A stretch of 21,255 nt of DNA. Origin: Sulfurospirillaceae bacterium. Lineage in GTDB: Bacteria; Campylobacterota; Campylobacteria; Campylobacterales; Sulfurospirillaceae. Made by a program: the position numbers and the translations under genes. Shown here in pieces: positions 1 to 6,373 of the stretch. How positions within the stretch are numbered: position 1 is the stretch's first letter; every line of letters begins with the position of its first letter. The stretch is taken from assembly GCA_028705785.1 (NCBI GenBank), contig JAQWCT010000013.1:1-21255 (forward strand), read 5' to 3'. The notes beneath the pieces are model-generated. The model ran no database searches. It saw nothing but the letters and a program-made list of their open reading frames with translations, and was not told the DNA's origin.

Positions 1-132
1 GCTATGGCGCTTTGCGTAGGTGCAGATATCTGGCAAAGTGCTTATCTTGGATCTTTGGCTTCAGCGATACAAGTCAGTCGAGTAGGCAATATACCGATAC
101 AAAAAGAAGAACTTTTAAAAGAACTAGAATAA
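1..132 (+). CDS. C-terminal end of a probable PfkB-family sugar kinase (partial)
   Basis: Frame 1 is open from the first base and ends in TAA at 130-132, giving 43 residues of a protein that starts upstream. The visible part (ADIWQSAYLGSLASAIQVSR, then VGNIPIQKEELLKEL) resembles the last helices of PfkB/ribokinase-type carbohydrate kinases, where an alanine-rich helix follows the catalytic Gly-Asp region. The catalytic region itself is outside the window, so the family call rests on this tail and on context. The stop abuts the next ATG with no gap, so the two genes are almost certainly cotranscribed. A sugar kinase followed by a sugar-1-phosphate nucleotidyltransferase would fit the two activation steps of a nucleotide sugar. 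The substrate cannot be read from this fragment. Confidence 0.55.
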   Translation, partial: AMALCVGADIWQSAYLGSLASAIQVSRVGNIPIQKEELLKELE

Positions 133-870
133 ATGAAAGCCCTACTTTTGGCGGCAGGATTGGGTACAAGACTGCGCCCCTTGACCAATATGCTTCCAAA
201 ATGCCTCGTTCCCATCAATGACAAACCTCTTTTAGAATATTGGCTTGAACATCTTACCCAAGTGGGAATAAATGAATTTTTAATCAATACGCACTATTTA
301 CATGTAAAGGTTGAAGAGTTTATCAATCAATCAAAATACAAAGACAAAATTACCTTAACATACGAAAAGGAATTATTAAATACAGGTGGAACACTACTTG
401 AAAATAGGGATTTTTTCAATAATGAATCTTTTATGCTCGTTCATGCCGATAATTTATCTTTTTGTGATTTTAGCGCGTTTATCAACGCACACGATAAGAG
501 AAAGAATGGCTGTGAAATAACAATGATGACCTTTGTAACCGATACACCATCCAGTTGTGGCGTCGTGAAAATTGATGAGGATGCAGTGGTGCAAGAATTT
601 TACGAAAAAGTTAAAAATCCACCCTCCAATTTGGCCAATGGTGCCGTCTATATCTGTGAACCCTCTTTATTTGCTTTTTTAGAGCATTTAAATAAAGCAA
701 ATATAGATTTTAGTAATGATGTGTTACCTGCTTTTATGGGAAAAATAAACACCTTCTTAAATGACAATTATCATAGAGATATTGGCTCACTTGAAAGTTA
801 TGCACAAGCACAGATTGATATGAAAAATCGCGGAACTAATCTTGCTTTTAGTCCTAATATGAGGAGATAA
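133..870 (+). CDS. Sugar-1-phosphate nucleotidyltransferase
   Basis: This 245-aa protein is a single-domain nucleotidyltransferase that would activate a sugar 1-phosphate with an NTP to give a nucleotide sugar in the cytoplasm. The N-terminus carries the signature LLLAAGLGTRLRPLT followed by PKCLVPI (residues 4-28), which binds the nucleotide phosphates. NTGGTL (83-88) is the usual base/sugar loop, and Asp106 in VHADN is in place for metal binding. There is no left-handed helix acyltransferase domain and no CBS domain, so it is neither GlmU nor a full PtmE-like protein. Its length fits the short HddC/RmlA-like enzymes. The start is the ATG directly after the kinase stop, and the ribosome-binding site is weak, suggesting translational coupling. 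It sits in an operon for flagellin sugar synthesis. The exact sugar and nucleotide (GTP or CTP are likely) are not determined by the sequence. A copy of TACATGTA lies at 299-306. Confidence 0.85.
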   Translation: MKALLLAAGLGTRLRPLTNMLPKCLVPINDKPLLEYWLEHLTQVGINEFLINTHYLHVKVEEFINQSKYKDKITLTYEKELLNTGGTLLENRDFFNNESFMLVHADNLSFCDFSAFINAHDKRKNGCEITMMTFVTDTPSSCGVVKIDEDAVVQEFYEKVKNPPSNLANGAVYICEPSLFAFLEHLNKANIDFSNDVLPAFMGKINTFLNDNYHRDIGSLESYAQAQIDMKNRGTNLAFSPNMRR

Positions 871-871
871 A

Positions 872-1828
872 ATGGAACAAACTGTTAAAGCGCTACATGA
901 ACAAAGAAGCAAACTTTGGGATGCGAGTATTGCAAACCATGCAAAATACATTGATACAAAAACAGGTCTTTTTGAAACCAAGTGGACACAAAATCGTCCT
1001 TGTCCTGTCTGCAAAGAAGACAACTGTATTGCTATTTTTGAAAAAGAAGGCGGTGTCTATGTCAAATGCTTAGCATGTGAGATGGTTTATATCAACCCTG
1101 TTTTTACAGACAGTGCCATTACGCATTATTACCAAAGCAATCACTCCATTCAATCGCAAATCGTAGAAAACAGTGATGAATTTTATGTTAATCTCTACAA
1201 CCAAGGCTTAGATAGCATTGAAAAAATATCTCCTAAAGGCACTATCTTAGATATTGGATGCTCTTCAGGTGTCTTTTTAGATGTTGCCAAAAAAAGAGCA
1301 TGGGAAACCCATGGCGTAGAACTCAACGAAAAAGAATTTGAATTTGCCAAAAAAAAAGGACATCATGTCCACAATGCCTTGCTTGAGACACTTGATTTAA
1401 AAACCACTTTTGATGCAATTACGATGTGGGATGTATTTGAACACATTAAAGATGGTGAGTTTTATCTGATAATGATGTCAAAATTATTGAAAAAAAATGG
1501 TGTGATATTTTTACAAATTCCAAGCTCCGATTCACTCGCTGCTAAGATTTTGCAAGAAAAATGCAATATGTTTGATGGCTTAGAACATGTCAATATTTAT
1601 GGTGTTAAAACCATTACAAAACTCGCAGAAAAATGTGGGCTAGAAGTTCTTGCTATGAGAACGGTCATTTCAGAAATTGGTGTTATTAATAACTATCTTT
1701 CTTATGAAAACCCTTATCTTGGAAACACAGACAACAAAAGCACTATTCCCAATCTTATCGATGAAAAAACACTACATGAAAAACTTTTAGGCTACAAACT
1801 ACAGGTTGTTTTAGGAGTTAAAGCATGA
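872..1828 (+). CDS. Class I SAM-dependent methyltransferase with N-terminal zinc-binding motif
   Basis: This 318-aa protein has CPVC (44-47) and CLAC (66-69), forming a four-cysteine zinc knuckle, followed by a Rossmann methyltransferase domain. SAM motif I is LDIGCSSG (126-133), the acidic residue ending strand 2 is Glu150 in HGVELN, and motif IV is WDVFEH (186-191). This layout matches the Methyltransf_13/C-methyltransferase style of proteins often found in LPS and flagellar glycan clusters. The start follows the previous stop by one base and is preceded by GAGGAGAT, a good ribosome-binding site. The end overlaps the next gene by four bases (ATGA). In context it probably methylates a carbon, oxygen or nitrogen of the flagellar sugar, or a nucleotide-sugar intermediate. 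The target is inferred from neighbours and not visible in the protein. Confidence 0.82.
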   Translation: MEQTVKALHEQRSKLWDASIANHAKYIDTKTGLFETKWTQNRPCPVCKEDNCIAIFEKEGGVYVKCLACEMVYINPVFTDSAITHYYQSNHSIQSQIVENSDEFYVNLYNQGLDSIEKISPKGTILDIGCSSGVFLDVAKKRAWETHGVELNEKEFEFAKKKGHHVHNALLETLDLKTTFDAITMWDVFEHIKDGEFYLIMMSKLLKKNGVIFLQIPSSDSLAAKILQEKCNMFDGLEHVNIYGVKTITKLAEKCGLEVLAMRTVISEIGVINNYLSYENPYLGNTDNKSTIPNLIDEKTLHEKLLGYKLQVVLGVKA

Positions 1829-2961
1829 AAGTATGTACGCACTGTGTGATGCCAGATACCAAACCTGATTTACATTTTGATGAATTCGGTGTCTGTGATG
1901 CGTGTCGCTCACAAGAGGCTAAAAACAAACAAATTGATTGGAATAAAAGAGAAAAAGAGTTTTTAGAAGTTGTACATGTAAACAAAAAAAATAGTGATTA
2001 TGACTGTATTATTGGTGTGAGTGGTGGCAAAGATTCAACTTTTCAAGTTCTCAAAGTTAAAGAGCTAGGGCTTAACCCACTGTGCATCTGTTTTGAACCT
2101 ACCATTCCGACCGAAATTGGTAGAAAAAACCTTGAAAATCTCAACAATTTAGGGGTTGATCTTTTACATGTAAAACGCAATCCCATCGTCTATAAAAAAC
2201 TAGCGCGCGAAGCTATCAAGCGTACAGGCGATTGCGAATGGCAAAACCATCTAGGCATCTTTACCGTTGTCCCTCATTTTGCGGTTAAATTCAACATACC
2301 ACTCATCATTTGGGGAGAAAGCCCTCAAATCGAATACGGTGGTCCAGCAAGTAGTAAAACTCGCAATAACTTAGACCGCCAATGGTTAGAAGAGTTTGGT
2401 GGACTCTTAGGCAATAGAATCTCCGATATGATAGGTGTGGAAGGCATTACAGAGCGTGATTTATCGCTTTACATGTACCCAAAAGATGAAGATATTCATC
2501 GCGTTGGTGTGACGGGACTTTTCTTGGGTTATTACTTTAAATGGGATTTACGAGAAGTGCTCAAAAAATCACATGCCAATGGCTTTTCAACCACCATTCG
2601 CCCTGTAGAAACGACCTATGAAAATTTTGAAAACCTAGACTGTTACAGTAACCATGTTCACGATTATCTCAAATATGTCAAGTATGGCTTTGGGCGTGCG
2701 ACTGACAATGCCTGTTTAGATATACGCTTAGGGTATATTAGTAGAGAAGAAGGAGTGCGCCTTGTCAATAAATACGATGGTATTCCCCCTCGCCTTGCTA
2801 TTAAAGAATACTTAGACTATACAGGCTTTACACAAGCAGAATTTGATGCTATCGTAGACTCATTTACCAATAAAAAAATCTTCCAAAGAGACGCCAATGG
2901 CAAATTTATCAAAGATATAGACGGTTCATTGGTACGAAAAGAGGAATACATTGTCCGCTAA
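1825..2961 (+). CDS. pseA: N-acetyl sugar amidotransferase (PseA/WbpG family)
   Basis: This 378-aa protein is an ATP-dependent amidotransferase of the N-acetyl sugar amidotransferase family, which includes WbpG of Pseudomonas O-antigen and PseA of Campylobacter. Such enzymes turn an acetamido group of a sugar into an acetamidino group, using ammonia from a HisH/HisF pair. The N-terminus has paired cysteines (Cys4, Cys7, Cys24, Cys27) that probably bind zinc. The adenylating PP-loop SGGKDS is at residues 66-71. The length agrees with PseA and WbpG (about 376-380 aa). It overlaps the methyltransferase stop (ATGA) and is followed by hisH and hisF-like genes, the arrangement known from C. jejuni Cj1314c-Cj1316c. 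The product is probably an acetamidino derivative of pseudaminic or legionaminic acid, but which one cannot be told. Three TACATGTA copies (1973, 2165, 2470) lie inside it. Confidence 0.88.
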   Translation: MKVCTHCVMPDTKPDLHFDEFGVCDACRSQEAKNKQIDWNKREKEFLEVVHVNKKNSDYDCIIGVSGGKDSTFQVLKVKELGLNPLCICFEPTIPTEIGRKNLENLNNLGVDLLHVKRNPIVYKKLAREAIKRTGDCEWQNHLGIFTVVPHFAVKFNIPLIIWGESPQIEYGGPASSKTRNNLDRQWLEEFGGLLGNRISDMIGVEGITERDLSLYMYPKDEDIHRVGVTGLFLGYYFKWDLREVLKKSHANGFSTTIRPVETTYENFENLDCYSNHVHDYLKYVKYGFGRATDNACLDIRLGYISREEGVRLVNKYDGIPPRLAIKEYLDYTGFTQAEFDAIVDSFTNKKIFQRDANGKFIKDIDGSLVRKEEYIVR

Positions 2962-3583
2962 CATCGTCATTATTGATTATGGTATGGGAAATTTGCGCTC
3001 GGTGCAAAAAGCCTTTGAAAAAGTAGGTTTTTCTGCCACCATTACCCGTGACCACGCCCTTATCAAAGAAGCTTCTCACATCGTTTTACCTGGTGTCGGA
3101 GCTTTTGGGGATGCCATGAAAAATCTTAATAGTTTAGGCTTGAGTAACCTTTTACATGTAGAGGTACTTGAGCATAAAAAACTCTTTTTAGGCATCTGTT
3201 TAGGGATGCAACTCATTGCAGAAAAAAGCTATGAATTTGGCGAACACCAAGGATTAGGCTGGATAGAAGATGCAAAAGTTGTGCGCTTTGAAGAAAGCTC
3301 TTTAAAAATTCCTCATGTCGGCTGGAATGAGATGAACTTTCACAATCCTAGCATTTTATTTAAAGATATTCCAGACCATAGCAACTTTTACTTTGTACAC
3401 TCTTACTATTTTGAAGCGCCTTCAACGCATGCCATAGGCTATTGTGATTATGGTCACTCTTTTGTCTGTGCCATTCAAAAAGAGAATATTTTTGCAACCC
3501 AATTTCACCCTGAAAAAAGTCAAACACACGGACTTCAAATCATTAAAAATTTTGCACAGTTAACGAAAGAATCATTATGCTAA
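2951..3583 (+). CDS. hisH: HisH-type glutamine amidotransferase (glutaminase subunit)
   Basis: This 210-aa class I glutamine amidotransferase hydrolyses glutamine and passes ammonia to its HisF partner. The catalytic triad is intact: Cys83 in LGICLGMQ, His186 and Glu188 in QFHPEKS. The N-terminus IVIIDYGMGNLRSV and the oxyanion loop PGVGAFGDAM are typical of HisH. The start is a TTG, supported by GAGGAA at 2941-2946 and by the correct family N-terminus; it overlaps the amidotransferase stop by 11 bases. The next gene overlaps it by 7 bases. Because it sits between pseA and a HisF-like gene that lacks a cyclase residue, I read it as a paralogue supplying ammonia for sugar amidination, not the enzyme of histidine synthesis. 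A TACATGTA copy is at 3153-3160. Confidence 0.9.
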   Translation: MSANIVIIDYGMGNLRSVQKAFEKVGFSATITRDHALIKEASHIVLPGVGAFGDAMKNLNSLGLSNLLHVEVLEHKKLFLGICLGMQLIAEKSYEFGEHQGLGWIEDAKVVRFEESSLKIPHVGWNEMNFHNPSILFKDIPDHSNFYFVHSYYFEAPSTHAIGYCDYGHSFVCAIQKENIFATQFHPEKSQTHGLQIIKNFAQLTKESLC

Positions 3584-4329
3584 AACATCGCATCATTCCT
3601 TGTGTGTTACTCAAAGACTGGCAACTCGTTAAAAGCATTCAATTTGGCTCTTTTCGCACCATCGGACACCCTACTGCAACCGTTCGTATTTACAATGCCC
3701 GCAATGTCGATGAACTCATCGTTTTAGACATTGATGCAAGTTTAAACAATGAACCCATCAATACCGAAATCATCACAGACATGGCGAATGAGTGTTTTAT
3801 GCCTCTTACCATTGGTGGTGGCATCAAAACCATTGAAGATGTTTACACTGTTTTAGGTGCAGGTGCCGATAAGGTTTCTATCAACTCTGAAGCCATTAAA
3901 CGACCCTCATTCATCAAAGAGATCGCCACCATTTTTGGCTCGCAATGTGTTGTTTGCTCCATTGACATTAAAAAAGTGGATGGTAAATACAGAGTTTTCA
4001 CTAAAAAAGAGGGATTACTTGACATCGACCCAATTGAACTTGCCAAAGAGTATGAGCGCCAAGGGGCTGGAGAGATTTTGCTCACGTCTATTGACCGAGA
4101 AGGAACAACACTTGGCTACGATACTGAGCTTTTAAAACTCTTTGCCAATACCCTTCATATCCCTATTATCATCAACGGTGGTATGGGCAAACCCGAGCAT
4201 GGTGCCGAAGCTTTACAAAATGGAGCAGACGCACTCGCAGCAGCCTTTATTTTCCATTTTACGCAGTTCACCCCAAATATGATAAAAGAAGAACTCTCCC
4301 ATCACCACTATCCTGTTAGACTATCCTAA
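3577..4329 (+). CDS. wbuZ: HisF-like protein WbuZ (ammonia-channelling partner for sugar amidination)
   Basis: This 250-aa TIM-barrel protein is related to the imidazole glycerol phosphate synthase cyclase subunit. Two HisF hallmarks remain: GAGEILLTSIDREGT, and an aspartate at residue 130 (CSID), matching the second catalytic Asp of HisF. The first catalytic Asp is gone: the family start IIPCLDVKDG reads IIPCVLLKDW here, placing Leu11 where HisF has Asp11. That loss argues against PRFAR cyclisation and fits the WbuZ class, which keeps the barrel as a conduit for ammonia from HisH. The ATG lies within the end of hisH. A short gap and AAGGAATC separate it from maf. It probably forms a complex with the upstream HisH and PseA-like protein. 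I cannot exclude that it also complements histidine synthesis, but the missing Asp makes this unlikely. Confidence 0.9.
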   Translation: MLKHRIIPCVLLKDWQLVKSIQFGSFRTIGHPTATVRIYNARNVDELIVLDIDASLNNEPINTEIITDMANECFMPLTIGGGIKTIEDVYTVLGAGADKVSINSEAIKRPSFIKEIATIFGSQCVVCSIDIKKVDGKYRVFTKKEGLLDIDPIELAKEYERQGAGEILLTSIDREGTTLGYDTELLKLFANTLHIPIIINGGMGKPEHGAEALQNGADALAAAFIFHFTQFTPNMIKEELSHHHYPVRLS

Positions 4330-4338
4330 GGAATCATT

Positions 4339-6336
4339 ATGGACGATATCTCAACTAAAGCCCTTAACACTTTTACAAAAAACATGAAATACTTTGAAGA
4401 AAATCATAAACCTATTTTTGAAAAAATTTCACTACTTAACCAACTCATCGACGATGGACACTATAGTGAACACTACGCCTTGGAGTATAAAGAAGAAGGT
4501 TATTTTGATATTTTAGAGCTTTCCAGTAACGAATTTTTATATAAAGAAAATAGTATTGAGCACGCCACAAGAATGGTAAATTCTGTCGACCTTAAACGAA
4601 CAGGTGGAATTTTTAAAGCTCAAAAATATGTCCGAGCCTCCGAAGAACAAGCTGAACGCATCGATACAAGTGAACTCTCTTTTCACAATTCACTTTGGAG
4701 CACCGTCAAAATTATCAATTATGTCAATATGCATACTCCTCCTGAGACCTATATGAACCGTGTTCATAAAATCATCTTTTTAGGCATTGGACTGGGACTT
4801 CATCTTCTAAAAATAACTGAAAAATTAAATCCTCAAGTTATTTTTATCAAAGAAAAAAATCTTGAAACATTTCGCCTCTCTTTATTTGTGACTGATTATA
4901 AGCAACTTGCACAAGATCATTTTCTTTACTTTTCGCTTACCGATGATGATGATGAAGAGAACAAAAATTTTGTACAATTCTTAGACAAAGGCAATAATTA
5001 TAATCTCAATTTAAAACACATTCCTTTTACGCTCAATTATGAATCAGAGCTTAGGCGACTTCAAGGGCATGTTTTATCGCAAAGCTATATCGCCTATGGA
5101 TATAGTGCTATGTTACTTCGTTTTATCGATTCACCACGCTACCTTGCGCAAGGATACTCTTTTGTCAATGTTAACAAAATGCACCGTGATACGCTCTTTT
5201 CTGAAAAACCTGTTTTACTTGCATTTTCAGGTCCTTCCACTCGTAAAAATATTGAATGGTTAAAATCCAATCGTCATCGTTTTATCCTTGTGAGTGCTCT
5301 TTCTACATGTAAATTGCTTCATCATGCAGGCGTTGTGCCTGACATCGTTGTGCATATCGATCCAGGTGAAAATACTGCATTATTATTTGATGGGTTTGAG
5401 CCTAAAGAGTATTTAAAAGATTCTATTATTATCCTCGCCTCCAATGTTGATGAAAAGACTGTTCAGCGGTTTAATCGTTCTCAAATTTATTTTGTTGAAC
5501 AAGGAACAACTTATAAAAAAGATTTTGGAAAATTCTCAGCACCGAGCGTAGGGGAATATTCTTATGGACTTTGTTTGATTTTAGGGGCAATGAAAATGTT
5601 TATGCTTGGAATTGATTTGGCTTTAGATAACGAAACACTTCAAACTCATGGTGGATTTCACGCATTTCAAACAAAAGGTGAAATAAACGATAAAAATGCC
5701 TCACTTGACCCGCATACTTCTGTTGAATTTGTTCGTGGTAATTTCTTAGAACAAGTACCTACTCTAGCTCCCTATAAAATGTCAATTTCACAACTTGAGA
5801 CATTTACGGAAATGCTTAAACGATTTAATCAAACGATTTACAACCTCAGCAATGGTGCCTACCTCGAAGGGTGCAACCCACTTAAAATAGAAGATTATAA
5901 TTGGGAACAATTAGAACCACTTGAACATACTGTTATCCATGAACATCTCAACACATTTTTTAAAACAATTAGTTCGGATGATTTTAATGAAGAGGATAAA
6001 GGACAATTAAAACACCAAATCAAAGAAGCTAAAAAACTCGAAAAAATTATTAAACAGCATCAAAAGAAGAGATTTGTAAACGCAGAGGCTTATCTTAATA
6101 CACTTGCGGAGCTCTCATGGGAGTTAAGTGATATGAATTATAAAACGCATTCAGACCTTGCACAAGTCTACTATGAATATTTTCCTATCGTTCTAAGCTA
6201 TATTTTTGATTTATTCAATACCAAAGACCTTGACAATCCCAACAAGCATGTCACAAAAATAAACGCTATTTTAGTCAAACAATTGCTTAAAATATCAAAA
6301 CTTTATATCACCAAACTTGAAGGTTATGTGAAGTAG
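4339..6336 (+). CDS. maf: Motility accessory factor (Maf) flagellin glycosyltransferase
   Basis: This 665-aa protein belongs to the Maf family (DUF115/MAF_flag10 domain), whose members attach nonulosonic acids such as pseudaminic or legionaminic acid to Ser/Thr of flagellin in the cytoplasm before export. The N-terminal helical part (MAF_N-like) runs to about residue 140. A nucleotide-binding-like FLGIGLGLHLL is at 147-157. The DUF115 core starts around LLAFSGPSTRKN (293-304) and includes VHIDPG (338-343) and a later MLGIDLALDN. The C-terminal third is helical and charged. The length fits the family (about 600-700 aa). AAGGAATC precedes the ATG with normal spacing. It is the last gene of the sugar operon and faces the flagellin gene, its likely substrate. 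Campylobacterota often carry several maf paralogues; only one is in this window. Confidence 0.92.
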   Translation: MDDISTKALNTFTKNMKYFEENHKPIFEKISLLNQLIDDGHYSEHYALEYKEEGYFDILELSSNEFLYKENSIEHATRMVNSVDLKRTGGIFKAQKYVRASEEQAERIDTSELSFHNSLWSTVKIINYVNMHTPPETYMNRVHKIIFLGIGLGLHLLKITEKLNPQVIFIKEKNLETFRLSLFVTDYKQLAQDHFLYFSLTDDDDEENKNFVQFLDKGNNYNLNLKHIPFTLNYESELRRLQGHVLSQSYIAYGYSAMLLRFIDSPRYLAQGYSFVNVNKMHRDTLFSEKPVLLAFSGPSTRKNIEWLKSNRHRFILVSALSTCKLLHHAGVVPDIVVHIDPGENTALLFDGFEPKEYLKDSIIILASNVDEKTVQRFNRSQIYFVEQGTTYKKDFGKFSAPSVGEYSYGLCLILGAMKMFMLGIDLALDNETLQTHGGFHAFQTKGEINDKNASLDPHTSVEFVRGNFLEQVPTLAPYKMSISQLETFTEMLKRFNQTIYNLSNGAYLEGCNPLKIEDYNWEQLEPLEHTVIHEHLNTFFKTISSDDFNEEDKGQLKHQIKEAKKLEKIIKQHQKKRFVNAEAYLNTLAELSWELSDMNYKTHSDLAQVYYEYFPIVLSYIFDLFNTKDLDNPNKHVTKINAILVKQLLKISKLYITKLEGYVK

Positions 6337-6337
6337 T

Positions 6338-6361
6338 TGACCGAGCCAAAAGGCTCGGTCA
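6338..6361. terminator. Hairpin between convergent maf and flagellin genes
   Basis: There is a perfect 10-bp stem TGACCGAGCC / GGCTCGGTCA with an AAAA loop, immediately after the maf stop and 12 bases from the flagellin stop. It is GC-rich for this genome. Neither side has a strong U-tract, so it may be a weak bidirectional terminator or mainly a 3' end stabiliser. Confidence 0.7.
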
Positions 6362-6373
6362 TAAGAGAATTGA

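Noticed and set aside
3843..4135. Overlapping frames inside the hisF-like gene on both strands
   Set aside because: They are shadows of a well-supported coding region with no ribosome-binding site or recognisable protein.
2951..4329. Histidine biosynthesis genes hisH and hisF
   Set aside because: HisF lacks the catalytic Asp11 and the pair lies between pseA and maf with no other his genes, so a sugar-amidination role is much more likely.
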